From: an uncultured Eubacteriales bacterium
GTDB lineage: Bacteria; Bacillota; Clostridia; Monoglobales; UMGS1388
Length of the DNA stretch: 46,089 bases
Assembly: GCA_900551345.1 (NCBI GenBank)
Contig: URVP01000002.1
Span: 1-46,089 of the forward strand
Direction: 5' to 3'
Made by a program: the position numbers and the translations under genes. Positions 26,008 through 35,541 of this stretch are shown here, piece after piece. The notes below the pieces were generated by a model that saw only the letters and a list, made by a program, of their open reading frames with translations, searched no databases and was not told the origin of the DNA. Within the stretch, counting starts at the first letter, position 1; each line of letters opens with the position of its first letter.

Positions 26008-27435
26008 TTATCTTCTGTATAGAGTGTTTAGCTTTTTATACAAACCTTTATCTATTTCGCTGAGCTGTTCTTTTGTAACTCGGTATTGCCAGTTTCCGTC
26101 TGCTTTTCCCGGTATATTCAGTCGGGTATCCGAGCCATATCCCAAAAGGTCCTGTATAGGGAATATGGTGAGTCCGGCAGAGGATGCAAGAATGGTTTTG
26201 ATAATAGAAATGCAGCCGCTTCCCCAATCGTTTATGTCGTGTCTGCAATACTCAAGCATATCTCTTTTGTTGTTTTCGTCCAGCTCCCAAAGATACCCCA
26301 AAAGAGTGTTGTTATCATGAGTGCCGGAATATGCAACGCAGTTATTTATATAATTGTGGGGTTGATGCAGATTGTCATATTCGCCTAAGAAACCGAACTG
26401 AAATACTCTCATTCCGGGGAATCCGCTTTCCTCCACCAGCTTTACAACCTCAGGGGTTATTTGACCTAAATCCTCCGCTATAATCAGCTTATCTCCGGCT
26501 GTTTCTTTAAGGGCTTTTACCAAGTCCATACCCGGACCTTTAACCCATTTTCCGTTTCGTGCCGTTGTTTCTCCGGATGGCACTGCCCAGAAGGATTCAA
26601 TACCTCTGAAGTGGTCAATCCTCACTCCGTCAAACAGAGTAAGCATATGCTTCATTCTGTCCTTCCACCACACAAATCCAGTCTCTTTCATTTTGTCCCA
26701 GTCATACAGAGGGTTTCCCCAAAGCTGTCCGTCCGGTGAAAAATAATCGGGAGGACATCCGGCAATAGAGGTGGGACGGTTATCTTCCAGTAAAAACTGC
26801 TCTCTGTTGCACCAAACATCACAGCTGTCCAACGACACATAAATGGGAATATCTCCGATAATCTTTATTCCTTTTGAATTGGCGTATCTTTTTATCTCTG
26901 ACCATTGAGTAAAAAACTCATATTGTATAAACTTCCAGGCAAACAGAACATCCGGGTCGGGAGTATTTGTTTCCCATTCCCACCAGGGCTTTTGCCCGTT
27001 TGCTGCCTTAAGGCTCATAAATCGGCAGAAGCTTTCAAGCTGTGGGTTGTTTGCTATAAAATCTTCTATCTCGTTTCTGCTTGAAACTCTTTTTGACGCT
27101 TCCATCAAAAGCGGTATTCTTGTATGATACAGCCTTGCAAACTCGCAGCTGTAAGGTGTACTCTGTTTTTGAGCGTTTATTTCATCCTGAGTGACAAGCC
27201 CCTTGTTATGCAGAATATCCAGATTTACAAAATAAGGGTTGCCCCCGAATGCGGAATATGACTGGTAGGGTGAGTTGCAGTCGTCCACGAGGCAAAAAGG
27301 AAGAACCTGCCACCACTTAAAACCGCACTCTGCAAGGAAATCTACAAATTGTTTCGCCTCACTGCCGAAACTGCCGCAGGAGTATTCTCCGTAAAGTGAA
27401 GAAATGTGCATAAGCACACCGCTGCTTCTCTGCAT
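26008..27435 (-). CDS. malQ: 4-alpha-glucanotransferase (amylomaltase, GH77)
   Basis: MalQ transfers alpha-1,4-glucan segments between maltooligosaccharides in glycogen or maltodextrin metabolism. The 475-residue protein has the GH77 catalytic residues. The nucleophile Asp is in GVRIDHFRG, the acid/base Glu in IIAEDLG and the transition-state Asp in YSGTHDNNT. The N-terminal RSSGVLMHISSLYG is typical of the family, as is QSYSAFGGNPYF. It starts at ATG 27435, preceded by GAAAGGG, 51 nt after typA. No other glycogen genes are adjacent. Confidence 0.96.
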   Translation of the reverse strand: MQRSSGVLMHISSLYGEYSCGSFGSEAKQFVDFLAECGFKWWQVLPFCLVDDCNSPYQSYSAFGGNPYFVNLDILHNKGLVTQDEINAQKQSTPYSCEFARLYHTRIPLLMEASKRVSSRNEIEDFIANNPQLESFCRFMSLKAANGQKPWWEWETNTPDPDVLFAWKFIQYEFFTQWSEIKRYANSKGIKIIGDIPIYVSLDSCDVWCNREQFLLEDNRPTSIAGCPPDYFSPDGQLWGNPLYDWDKMKETGFVWWKDRMKHMLTLFDGVRIDHFRGIESFWAVPSGETTARNGKWVKGPGMDLVKALKETAGDKLIIAEDLGQITPEVVKLVEESGFPGMRVFQFGFLGEYDNLHQPHNYINNCVAYSGTHDNNTLLGYLWELDENNKRDMLEYCRHDINDWGSGCISIIKTILASSAGLTIFPIQDLLGYGSDTRLNIPGKADGNWQYRVTKEQLSEIDKGLYKKLNTLYRR

Positions 27436-27486
27436 TTACATCATACCCTTTCTGTAATTTATACTCATACAAATCAAAACGGATGA

Positions 27487-29307
27487 TTATTTCTTTTGAG
27501 CCAAAGCTTTTGCCCTCAGTGATTTATTAAGTATCATTTTCCTCATACGAATATTTTGCGGTGTTATCTCTACTAATTCGTCATCAGCAATAAACTCAAG
27601 GCACTGTTCAAGACTGAGAATAACGGGTGATACCAGCTTTAATGCATCGTCAGAACCTGCCGCACGCATGTTTGTAACATGTTTCTTTTTGCATACATTA
27701 ACTACAAGGTCTTCGGCTTTTGCATTTTCTCCTACGATCATCCCTTCGTATACCTCAACTCCGGCGCCGAAAAAGAGTCTGCCTCTGTCCTGAGCATTGA
27801 AAAGTCCGTATGCTGTTGTTTCTCCTGTTTCCCATGCCACTATGGAGCCGTGAGCTCTTTCCTGTATATCTCCTTTATATGGCTCATATCCATCAAATAC
27901 ATGGTTCATGATACCGTATCCTTTTGTGTCGGTAAGCAATTCACTGCGGTATCCCATAAGACATCTAGCGGGAATTTTAAATTCCAGCCTTACACTGCCT
28001 CTGTCATCTGAAGTCATATTGAGCATTTCAGCTTTCCTGCCGCCGAGCTTTTCCATTACAACGCCTACATAGTCGTTTGGCACATCAATGGTAAGAAGCT
28101 CCATGGGTTCTTGTTTTATACCGTCTATGGTTTTAAAGATAACCTGAGGACGGGACACTTGGAATTCATAATCCTCCCGGCGCATGGTTTCGATAAGTAT
28201 GGACAGATGGAGTTCGCCTCTTCCCGAAACCTTAAAAGCGTCAGGTGTTTCCGTTTCCTCTACCCGCAGGCTTACATTTGTTTCCAGCTCTTTAAAAAGT
28301 CTGTCACGCAGATGCCGTGATGTAACGTATTTACCTTCCTGTCCTGCAAAAGGAGAAGTGTTTACCATGAAACGCATGGAAAGCGTGGGTTCATCTATTT
28401 TTACAAAGTCGAGAGGCTCGATACAATCTCCGTCACATACAGTTTCTCCGATTTTTAAATCTCCTATGCCTGCTACTGCAACAAGGTCTCCCAGACTTGC
28501 TGATTCAGTATCCACTCTTTTAAGCCCTTCAAACTGGAACAGCTTTGTAATTTTTATTTTTTCCTGCTTTCCTTCAGGATTACAAAGGACTGCTTGCTGG
28601 CCTGCTTTTACGCTTCCTCTCATAACCCTGCCTATACCAATTCTGCCGATGTATTCGTCATAGTCAACATTTGTAAATAAAAGCTGTAAAGGTTTGTCCA
28701 TCTCACCTTTAGGAGCAGGAATTTCTTTTAGTATTGTATCCAGGAGCGGTTTCATATCAGTTCCTTTTTCCTCAAGACTGAGAGAGGAATAACCGTCTCT
28801 GCCGGAAGCATAAACGATGGGGAATTCCAGCTGATCTTCATCTGCACCAAGCTCTATAAATAAATCTATCAGTTCGTCGATAACCTCTTCGGGACGAGCG
28901 CCGTCACGGTCTATTTTGTTTATTACAACGATAGGTTTCTTTTTAAGTCCCAACGCCTTTTTAAGGACAAATCTTGTCTGAGGCATACATCCTTCAAATG
29001 CGTCTACCAGCAAAAGAACGCCGTCTACCATCATAAGTATTCGCTCTACCTCGCCTCCAAAGTCGGCATGACCGGGGGTGTCAACAATGTTTATTTTTAC
29101 GCCGTTATACAGAATAGCGGTGTTTTTGGATAGAATGGTAATTCCTCTTTCCCTCTCCAAATCATTTGAGTCCATAACACGCTCTTCCACCTGCTCATTG
29201 GCACGAAATATACCCGACTGTTTGAGCATTTCGTCAACCAATGTTGTTTTGCCATGGTCTACATGAGCAATTATGGCGATGTTTCTTATGTCGTTTCTTA
29301 CATCCAT
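27487..29307 (-). CDS. typA: Translational GTPase TypA/BipA
   Basis: TypA is an EF-G-like ribosome-binding GTPase involved in 50S assembly and stress adaptation. The 606-residue protein begins MDVRNDIRNIAIIAHVDHGKTT (G1), followed by RGITI (G2), DTPGHADFGGE (G3) and NKIDRDGARP (G4). The family C-terminal segment YGLFNAQDRGRLF and the closing KSLRAKALAQKK are present. I chose ATG 29307, 7 nt after AAGGAAGG; a longer frame starting at 29334 has no good ribosome binding site. A promoter lies at 29355-29383. Confidence 0.97.
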   Translation of the reverse strand: MDVRNDIRNIAIIAHVDHGKTTLVDEMLKQSGIFRANEQVEERVMDSNDLERERGITILSKNTAILYNGVKINIVDTPGHADFGGEVERILMMVDGVLLLVDAFEGCMPQTRFVLKKALGLKKKPIVVINKIDRDGARPEEVIDELIDLFIELGADEDQLEFPIVYASGRDGYSSLSLEEKGTDMKPLLDTILKEIPAPKGEMDKPLQLLFTNVDYDEYIGRIGIGRVMRGSVKAGQQAVLCNPEGKQEKIKITKLFQFEGLKRVDTESASLGDLVAVAGIGDLKIGETVCDGDCIEPLDFVKIDEPTLSMRFMVNTSPFAGQEGKYVTSRHLRDRLFKELETNVSLRVEETETPDAFKVSGRGELHLSILIETMRREDYEFQVSRPQVIFKTIDGIKQEPMELLTIDVPNDYVGVVMEKLGGRKAEMLNMTSDDRGSVRLEFKIPARCLMGYRSELLTDTKGYGIMNHVFDGYEPYKGDIQERAHGSIVAWETGETTAYGLFNAQDRGRLFFGAGVEVYEGMIVGENAKAEDLVVNVCKKKHVTNMRAAGSDDALKLVSPVILSLEQCLEFIADDELVEITPQNIRMRKMILNKSLRAKALAQKK

Positions 29308-29354
29308 TAGTATAACCTTCCTTAACTTGTTCATATGTAAATTAATCCATATAT

Positions 29355-29383
29355 ATCATATCTTAACCCGTGTAAAATGTAAA
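29355..29383 (-). promoter_or_regulatory. SigA-type promoter for the typA operon
   Basis: On the minus strand TTTACA (29383-29378), 17 nt, then TATGAT (29360-29355), about 50 nt before the typA start. It shares the 314-nt gap 29308-29621 with a divergent plus-strand promoter; the rest of that gap holds only AT-rich DNA and small possible stems near 29552-29586. Confidence 0.7.
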
Positions 29384-29483
29384 TAGTCACTTTACAGGAA
29401 TATTCTTTGAAAAACCCGGATGCCATGGTAATAATATATAAATTCAGTGTCTTGCAGATTACAACATATATAATAAATTGTTA

Positions 29484-29512
29484 TTGTAAACCTTTTAAAA
29501 AGATGTTAAAAT
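29484..29512 (+). promoter_or_regulatory. Probable promoter for the methyltransferase/ECF unit
   Basis: TTGTAA (29484-29489), 17 nt, then TAAAAT (29507-29512). It is weaker than other promoters here but correctly spaced. The leader of about 100 nt that follows can form AATCGC/GCGATT (29552-29557 with 29581-29586), of unknown meaning. Confidence 0.5.
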
Positions 29513-29621
29513 TATAAGAAACACTTTTATAATTAAGCTTATATACAGACTAATCGCAAATTTGATGCCCAAGCGGCAGGGCGATTGATGATTTAATAAA
29601 TAAAAACGGGAGTAATTTATT

Positions 29622-30473
29622 ATGTGGATTGCTGACGGTTGGAAAGAATATGAATTAATAGATGCTGCGGACGGCTGCCGTCTTGAAAGATGGTGTGATG
29701 ATATTTATATCCGCCCCGACCCCATGGCGGTGTGGGAAAGCAGAGGAAACGATACCCGATGGAAAAGACCGGCTGCCGAATATTTTCGTTCGGACAAGGG
29801 CGGAGGAAAGTGGGAATTTTATAAAAAATTGCCCGAAACTCTGCATTTGCATTACGGAGAATGTACTTTTAAAATAAAACCTATGGGATTTAAGCATATG
29901 GGCATTTTCCCGGAACAGGCAGTTAACTGGGAATGGTGCTCCAAGCTTATAAAAAACGCAAACAGACCTATAAAGGTGCTTAATTTATTCGCTTATACGG
30001 GCGGAGCAACCATTATGGCGGCAAAAGCCGGAGCTTCGGTGTGCCATGTGGACGCTTCAAAAGGTATTGTGCAGATGGCAAAGGAAAATGCACAGCTTAG
30101 CGGACTTGAGCAGCATCCCATAAGATATATTGTTGACGATTGCGCCAAGTTTGTTGCCAGAGAGATAAGACGAGGCTCAAAATATGACGGCATTATTCTT
30201 GACCCTCCTTCTTACGGCAGAGGACCGGGAGGCGAAGTGTGGAAGATGGAGGAGAAAATATGCGGACTTCTCAATCTTTGCAGACAGGTTCTTACGGACA
30301 AGCCTCTTTTTGTTCTTCTTAATTCATATACAACAGGCATAAGCGCAGGAGTAATAGAAAACCTTATGAAAATAACCTTTGGTAGTGATGCCCGTGCACA
30401 GGAAATAGGACTTCCCATAACTTCAAGAGGTCTTGTAATGCCTTGCGGATGCAGCGGCAGAAAGGAATGGTAA
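29622..30473 (+). CDS. Class I SAM-dependent methyltransferase, probable rRNA methyltransferase (RlmI/RlmK-like)
   Basis: The 283-residue protein has the methyltransferase domain of the COG1092 group. The SAM motif is VLNLFAYTGGATIMAAKAGA, followed by VCHVDAS and catalytic motif IV ILDPPSYGRG. The lysine and acidic pattern around GGKWEFY and FKIKPMGFKHMGIFPEQ resembles the beta-rich substrate domain before it. It lacks an N-terminal PUA domain, so it is shorter than RlmI. ATG 29622 follows GGGAG. The ECF ATPase gene begins 1 nt after the stop. The exact RNA target is unknown. Confidence 0.85.
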   Translation: MWIADGWKEYELIDAADGCRLERWCDDIYIRPDPMAVWESRGNDTRWKRPAAEYFRSDKGGGKWEFYKKLPETLHLHYGECTFKIKPMGFKHMGIFPEQAVNWEWCSKLIKNANRPIKVLNLFAYTGGATIMAAKAGASVCHVDASKGIVQMAKENAQLSGLEQHPIRYIVDDCAKFVAREIRRGSKYDGIILDPPSYGRGPGGEVWKMEEKICGLLNLCRQVLTDKPLFVLLNSYTTGISAGVIENLMKITFGSDARAQEIGLPITSRGLVMPCGCSGRKEW

Positions 30474-30474
30474 A

Positions 30475-31281
30475 GTGATAAAGACAGAAAATCTCTGCTT
30501 TGGCTATAAAGAGGGAGAATATGTACTTGATCATGTAAATATTCATATACGAAAAGGTGAGTTTGTAGCAATTCTGGGGCATAACGGGAGCGGCAAATCC
30601 ACTCTTGCCAAGCACTTTAACGCACTGTTGCTTCCTACAGAGGGCAAGGTGTATTCCGGCGGAATTGACACTTCTGACGAAGAGCGTGTTTTTGATGTGC
30701 GGCAAAAAATAGGCATGGTTTTTCAAAATCCTGATAATCAGATTGTGGCGGCAATAGTAGAGGAAGATGTTGCCTTTGCGGCTGAAAATCTTGGCGTACC
30801 CTCTAAAGAAATACGGGAAAGAGTTGACTGGGCACTGTCAGTGGTGGGCCTTTCCGAGTTTGCTTCATATGCACCACATCTTCTTTCGGGCGGACAAAAG
30901 CAAAAGGTTGCCATTGCCGGTATACTTGCCATGAAACCCGAGTGCATTGTGCTTGATGAGCCTACTGCCATGCTGGATCCAAAGGGCAGACGGGATGTTA
31001 TGCGTACACTCAGAAAGCTTAATCAAGACGGCATAACCATAGTGCTTGTAACTCATAACATGGACGAAGCCGCTCAGGCACAGCGGATAATTGTTATGTC
31101 GGACGGAAAAGTGGTTGAGGAAGGGACGCCTCAACAGGTTTTCGGAAAGGTGGATAAAATCCGTTCTCTTGGACTGGATGTTCCTCAGGTAACCGAGCTT
31201 ATGTATGAAGTAGGGCTTAAGCCTGTTTTAAATGTTGACGAAGCCTATGAAATATTAAAAAATAAGCTTAAGCATAAATAA
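30475..31281 (+). CDS. ecfA1: Energy-coupling factor transporter ATPase EcfA1
   Basis: This is the first of two ABC ATPases of the shared ECF module that powers vitamin and metal uptake through exchangeable S components. The 268-residue protein has Walker A GHNGSGKST, Q-loop VFQNPDNQ, signature LSGGQKQKVAIAG, Walker B CIVLDEP and the switch His in VTHNMDE. It starts with GTG 30475, 8 nt after AAAGGA and almost touching the preceding stop codon. Confidence 0.95.
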   Translation: MIKTENLCFGYKEGEYVLDHVNIHIRKGEFVAILGHNGSGKSTLAKHFNALLLPTEGKVYSGGIDTSDEERVFDVRQKIGMVFQNPDNQIVAAIVEEDVAFAAENLGVPSKEIRERVDWALSVVGLSEFASYAPHLLSGGQKQKVAIAGILAMKPECIVLDEPTAMLDPKGRRDVMRTLRKLNQDGITIVLVTHNMDEAAQAQRIIVMSDGKVVEEGTPQQVFGKVDKIRSLGLDVPQVTELMYEVGLKPVLNVDEAYEILKNKLKHK

Positions 31282-31312
31282 AGCAAGATAATGATAAAAA
31301 GGAGCTATCATA

Positions 31313-32149
31313 TTGATAGAATTAAATAAAGCGTGCTATGTTTATCAGGCAGGAGTTCCTTATGAAAAACATGCACTTAATGAAGCTACTTTAAATATAA
31401 ATAAGGGCGAATTTATCGGTATAATAGGCCATACCGGAAGCGGTAAATCTACCATGATACAACTTATGAACGCTCTTTTGCTGCCTACCTCGGGAACAGT
31501 CACGGTAGACGGCTGCGTTACTACACAAAAGGATGCAGACCTACGCAGTATCAGGTTTAAGGTGGGTATGGTGTTTCAATACCCCGAACATCAGATTTTT
31601 GAAGAAACCGTTCAGGATGAAATATCATTTGGCCCTAAAAACGAGGGGCTTTCCGGAGCGGAACTTGAAGAAAGAGTGTTAAGCGCCATGAGAGCAGTTC
31701 ATATTCCGGAAAAATGGCGGACTCTTTCTCCCTTTGAGCTTTCCGGAGGTCAGAAGAGAAGAGTTGCCATTGCAAGTATTCTTGCCATGCAGCCTCAGGT
31801 GCTTATTTTGGACGAGCCTACAGCCGGTCTTGACCCGGAGTCGCGTCGAAAATTGCTTGCTGAGGTAAGGCAGATGCATGACAGGCTGGGTATAACCGTT
31901 ATTCTTATATCACACAGCATGGAGGACATAGCCGGCATTGCAGACAGAATTGTGGCAATGCATAAGGGCAGAGTGAAATTCGACGGGCCGCCTCACGAGG
32001 TTTTCCGCCATATAGATGAACTTGAAAAAATAGGTCTCTCGGTTCCCGAGGTAACCATTCTTACCTCAAGATTGGGACTTCCGCTGTGCTTTACGGTTGA
32101 ACAGGCGGCAGAGGAAATAAATAAGGAGTTAAAAAAGCAAAATGCTTAA
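31313..32149 (+). CDS. ecfA2: Energy-coupling factor transporter ATPase EcfA2
   Basis: The second ECF ATPase has 278 residues with Walker A GHTGSGKST, Q-loop VFQYPEHQ, signature LSGGQKRRVAIAS, Walker B LILDEPTAGLD and switch SHSMED. It starts with TTG at 31313, justified by AAAAAGGAG at 31296-31304 about 8 nt upstream. It overlaps ecfT by 8 nt. No S-component gene is in the window, so this is a stand-alone group II ECF module. Confidence 0.95.
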   Translation: MIELNKACYVYQAGVPYEKHALNEATLNINKGEFIGIIGHTGSGKSTMIQLMNALLLPTSGTVTVDGCVTTQKDADLRSIRFKVGMVFQYPEHQIFEETVQDEISFGPKNEGLSGAELEERVLSAMRAVHIPEKWRTLSPFELSGGQKRRVAIASILAMQPQVLILDEPTAGLDPESRRKLLAEVRQMHDRLGITVILISHSMEDIAGIADRIVAMHKGRVKFDGPPHEVFRHIDELEKIGLSVPEVTILTSRLGLPLCFTVEQAAEEINKELKKQNA

Positions 32150-32951
32150 AGATATTACATTCGGACAATTTTTCCCCGGCAATTCATTTTTGCACCGTAT
32201 GGATGCAAGGGTTAAAATTGTGCTGACAATTGCATATATAGTGCTTATTTTCTGTGTTCAGAATTTTTTCAGCTATGGGGTTTTTATTGCCTTTACGCTC
32301 TTTCTTATGCTGATTTCCGAAATCCCGGTAAAAACATATTTAAAGAGTGTTAAGCCCATGTTCATTTTTATTATGATTACTGCGGTTTTCAACCTGTTTT
32401 TATCTGACGGAAACATACTTTGGAGCTGGGGTGTGCTTAAAATTACTGACAAAGGAATAATTCTTGCGGTTCAGATGATAATTCGCGTAACCCTTTTGGT
32501 TATAGGCAGCTCGGTGCTTACCTATACCACATCGCCCATTCGTCTTACTTCGGCGATTGAATCCCTTATGAAACCTCTTTCCAAAATCGGGGTGCCTTCT
32601 CATGAAATTGCAATGATGATGACCATTGCTCTCAGATTTATACCCACTCTTATAGATGAGGCGGACAAGATAACAAAAGCTCAGACTGCAAGAGGTGCAG
32701 ACTTTTCGGGTGGAAATATCATTAAAAGGGCAAAATCCATGATCCCTTTGTTGGTACCGTTATTTATAAGTGCCTTCAGAAGGGCGGATGATCTTGCAAT
32801 AGCCATGGAGAGCAGATGTTATCACGGAGGCGAAGGCAGAACAAGCCTTTATGTTCCGAAAATCGGAAAAACGGATATAATGGGAATCGCTGTAATTATA
32901 CTGCTTATCGGCATAATTGCTGCCGAAACTTATATTTTCCCCGTGGCTTGA
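32142..32951 (+). CDS. ecfT: Energy-coupling factor transmembrane protein EcfT
   Basis: EcfT is the membrane scaffold joining the two ATPases to substrate-specific S components. The 269-residue protein begins with the conserved SFLHRMDARVKI segment, has about five hydrophobic segments and shows the two coupling-helix motifs, AQTARGADF and MESRCYHGG. ATG 32142 lies inside the end of ecfA2. truA follows after a 143-nt gap with its own possible promoter. Confidence 0.95.
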   Translation: MLKDITFGQFFPGNSFLHRMDARVKIVLTIAYIVLIFCVQNFFSYGVFIAFTLFLMLISEIPVKTYLKSVKPMFIFIMITAVFNLFLSDGNILWSWGVLKITDKGIILAVQMIIRVTLLVIGSSVLTYTTSPIRLTSAIESLMKPLSKIGVPSHEIAMMMTIALRFIPTLIDEADKITKAQTARGADFSGGNIIKRAKSMIPLLVPLFISAFRRADDLAIAMESRCYHGGEGRTSLYVPKIGKTDIMGIAVIILLIGIIAAETYIFPVA

Positions 32952-33034
32952 CAAGAGCGGAGTTAATGCCTATAATTATACTGTTAAGGGCTTGATTCGT
33001 TTGCCGAACAAGTCTTTTGGTGCTTTATTCTTAA

Positions 33035-33063
33035 TTAACTGCAAGAAGAATTTGTTTTATATT
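33035..33063 (+). promoter_or_regulatory. Possible promoter for truA
   Basis: TTAACT (33035-33040), 17 nt, then TATATT (33058-33063), about 30 nt before the truA start. The -35 match is only partial. Confidence 0.4.
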
Positions 33064-33094
33064 AATAATTTTATTTGGGAGAATGTTATTCTGT

Positions 33095-33826
33095 ATGAAT
33101 ATCAGACTGCGTATTTCTTATGACGGTACGGCATATCACGGCTGGCAAAGACAGGAAAATGCCCTTACGGTTCAGCAGCTTATCGAAGAAGCTATTTTAA
33201 AAATAACCGGCAGCATGCCTTCCGTATGCGGATGCAGCCGTACTGATTCAGGCGTTCATGCCCGTTCTTATTATTGTAATTTTTATTCTGAAACGAAAAT
33301 CCCCTGTGAAAAAATCCCTTTAGCTCTCAATACTGCACTTCCTCAAGATGTTAGGGTAGAAGAAGCACAGATCGTAAATGATGATTTTCATTCTCGTTTT
33401 TCCGCTAAAGATAAAACATACAGATATTATATCAGAAACAGTCATGTATCCGATGCGTTTTCGGGGAGATATTCATACCTTGTACCCGTATCGTTAGATC
33501 TGGAAAGCATGAGGACGGCGGCAGAATATTTTGTGGGAACGCATGATTTTACTGCTTTTATGGCGTCAGGCGGTCAACAGAAAACAACTGTACGAACGGT
33601 AAACCATCTTACAGTTGAAAAAAATCAAAATATGATTTGCATTGAAATAAATGCTAACGCATATTTATATAATATGGTCCGAATTATAGCGGGAACCCTT
33701 GTATATGTGGGAATGGGCAAGATAAAACCCGAAGAAATCCCTGCAATAATAGATAGCAGAGATAGGACAAGAGCAGGAATTACTGCACCCGCAAAGGGAT
33801 TGTTTCTTTATGAGATAAACTATTAA
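33095..33826 (+). CDS. truA: tRNA pseudouridine(38-40) synthase
   Basis: TruA converts uridines 38-40 of the tRNA anticodon arm to pseudouridine. The 243-residue protein starts MNIRLRISYDGTAYHGWQRQ and has the catalytic aspartate in GCSRTDSGVHA. FSAKDKTYRYYI, HDFTAF and YLYNMVRIIAGTL are further family segments. ATG 33095 is preferred to the ATG at 33083, which lies directly against the GGGAG site (33077-33081). Confidence 0.96.
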   Translation: MNIRLRISYDGTAYHGWQRQENALTVQQLIEEAILKITGSMPSVCGCSRTDSGVHARSYYCNFYSETKIPCEKIPLALNTALPQDVRVEEAQIVNDDFHSRFSAKDKTYRYYIRNSHVSDAFSGRYSYLVPVSLDLESMRTAAEYFVGTHDFTAFMASGGQQKTTVRTVNHLTVEKNQNMICIEINANAYLYNMVRIIAGTLVYVGMGKIKPEEIPAIIDSRDRTRAGITAPAKGLFLYEINY

Positions 33827-33845
33827 AACAGAGGAATGAAAAAAT

Positions 33846-34976
33846 ATGAAGATGAAGAAAACGATTAAAGAGCTATCATTGCTTAAACAGAATAAAAGAA
33901 ATATTATCACTTTTGCGGTTATTGCTGTTTTGGTAATTGCAGGCAGTCTTATTTATTCTTTCCGTTATAATATTATGTTTAATGGAAAAGGTTATGCCAA
34001 ACCAACCTCAATATATACCTTTGATGATTCAAAACAGAACAGTGTATACCCATTTGATGATAACCTTATTGTGGTTAACAATGAAGGAGTAATTTGTGTC
34101 GATAAAAACGGGAAAGAAGTTTTTAATGTAACGGCAAAAACAAGTTCGCCTTTGATTAAAACTGCCGGAGAATATATCCTGCTTGCTGATTGCGGAGGTA
34201 CGGAGGTTTATATTATCAATGACGGCGAAATAATCAATAATTTCAGTGCTGAAAATGAAATAATTAATGGCAGTATTAACTCCAAAGGCAGAGCTGTGGT
34301 TATAACCAACGAAACCAGCTACCGCAATGTTGTAACTGCATATAACAGCCGGGGTGAAGAACTTTACAAATGGAAGAACTCGGATTTTTACATAATTGAT
34401 GCGGTTTTGTCCTATGATGGGTCAAGACTTGCCGCAACGTATATTTCTACAGATAACCAACAGTTGACCGGCGGTGTAATTATGGTTGATGTAAGACAGG
34501 AAGAGGTTCTCGGCCGTTTGAGTTATGAAGGTGGTGTTTTCCCGTTTATCGCCTTTAACGGAGATAATTCCGTTACGGCTGTGGGTGATACTATGATGGT
34601 CGGGGTTAGTAAAAAAGGTGAAGAAGAATGGAAAATTGAATACGACGGCAAAAAACTACAGACTTTTGCTTTTCGTGAAGGGGACGGAACAACTCTGTCT
34701 TTTGAGAACAATGCCAATAACAGTACCATTATCTCATATGACAAAAACGGAAAAGAAAGAGGTGCAAAGCGTCTGGATTTCAGCGTAGTTAATCTTGATA
34801 TGAGATCCGGCCTTACACTCGTCACAGGTTCGGACAGAGCTATAGCAGTGGATAGAAAATGCAATCAAAGAGTACAGGTTATATTTGAGCAGGAATTCAA
34901 ATCCGGTTGGCTCAAAGATAATAAAAGTATGATATATCTTATAAACGGTTCAAATATTGAAGTCGTAAAATTATAA
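33846..34976 (+). CDS. Membrane-anchored beta-propeller-like protein (DUF5711-type)
   Basis: The 376-residue protein has a basic N-terminus, one transmembrane helix (IITFAVIAVLVIAGSLIYSF) and a large extracytoplasmic part. That part has repeated blade-like strands such as LIVVNNEGVICVDKNGKEVF, typical of a quinoprotein or WD-like propeller. The length, topology and position before a CvpA-type gene fit the DUF5711 family common in Clostridia; this assignment is from memory of the family. Its function is unknown. ATG 33846 follows GAGGAA at 9 nt. Confidence 0.75.
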   Translation: MKMKKTIKELSLLKQNKRNIITFAVIAVLVIAGSLIYSFRYNIMFNGKGYAKPTSIYTFDDSKQNSVYPFDDNLIVVNNEGVICVDKNGKEVFNVTAKTSSPLIKTAGEYILLADCGGTEVYIINDGEIINNFSAENEIINGSINSKGRAVVITNETSYRNVVTAYNSRGEELYKWKNSDFYIIDAVLSYDGSRLAATYISTDNQQLTGGVIMVDVRQEEVLGRLSYEGGVFPFIAFNGDNSVTAVGDTMMVGVSKKGEEEWKIEYDGKKLQTFAFREGDGTTLSFENNANNSTIISYDKNGKERGAKRLDFSVVNLDMRSGLTLVTGSDRAIAVDRKCNQRVQVIFEQEFKSGWLKDNKSMIYLINGSNIEVVKL

Positions 34977-34988
34977 GGGGGTTGTAAG

Positions 34989-35399
34989 TTGATTGCAGAT
35001 ATTGTATTAATAGTGTTGTTTGCTTTGTCTTTAATTAATGGATATAAAAAAGGGTTTGTAAAAACTTTGTTTCGCTTTGCAGGCCTTTTTATATTCCTTG
35101 TTCTTTTTGTGTTTTTATATAATCCTGTAGGAGCCGCTTTCGGAGGCGGAACAACCGGGGTTATCGCTGCGGCGGCGGTGTCATTTGCGGTGTCATATGC
35201 AGCGGAACATCTGCTGTGCAAAATAGCAAAACTTCCTTTGCTCAATCAGGTTAATAAATTGTTGGGAGCACTGCTTGGTTTGGTAAACGGAGCGGTTCTG
35301 ACAATTATCCTTTCATTTGTTTTTGTCTCTGTGGATTTTCTCAATGCATATACCGAAAATTCACAAATCATCAATTATGTAATTTCTTATTTTAAATAA
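34989..35399 (+). CDS. CvpA-family membrane protein
   Basis: The 136-residue protein has the CvpA pattern: an N-terminal helix (IVLIVLFALSLINGYKKGFVKTLF) followed by three more hydrophobic segments, with the conserved GxxKGFV element after the first helix. CvpA-like proteins are linked to envelope integrity, but their biochemical role is unsettled. It starts with TTG 34989, 7 nt after AAGGGGG, and follows the DUF5711-type gene by 12 nt. Confidence 0.82.
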   Translation: MIADIVLIVLFALSLINGYKKGFVKTLFRFAGLFIFLVLFVFLYNPVGAAFGGGTTGVIAAAAVSFAVSYAAEHLLCKIAKLPLLNQVNKLLGALLGLVNGAVLTIILSFVFVSVDFLNAYTENSQIINYVISYFK

Positions 35400-35472
35400 A
35401 CGCATTTATATTGTTGTATCGGATGTGTTGTGTCTGTAGGGCAATGGATATTAAAGATATTTGTTATAGTTG

Positions 35473-35523
35473 CTCCCTGTATGCCCGCAGTGGGGAGTAT
35501 GAATAAAGCGTCTGTGCGCGGGC
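35473..35523 (+). promoter_or_regulatory. Possible structured leader before rho
   Basis: Two short hairpins can form but exclude each other: CTCCC (35473-35477) with GGGAG (35493-35497), and GCCCGC (35483-35488) with GCGGGC (35518-35523). The second ends directly at the rho ribosome binding site GAAAGG (35525-35530). This could serve autoregulation, which is known for rho in other bacteria, but the stems are short. Confidence 0.35.
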
Positions 35524-35541
35524 AGAAAGGCTATGGTTTTT

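Noticed and set aside
29552..29586. Riboswitch-like fold before the methyltransferase gene
   Set aside because: Only short alternative stems can be drawn and they match no riboswitch consensus that I know.
32917..33123. 68-codon plus-strand frame between ecfT and truA
   Set aside because: It overlaps the ends of both genes, has no ribosome binding site and covers the likely truA promoter.
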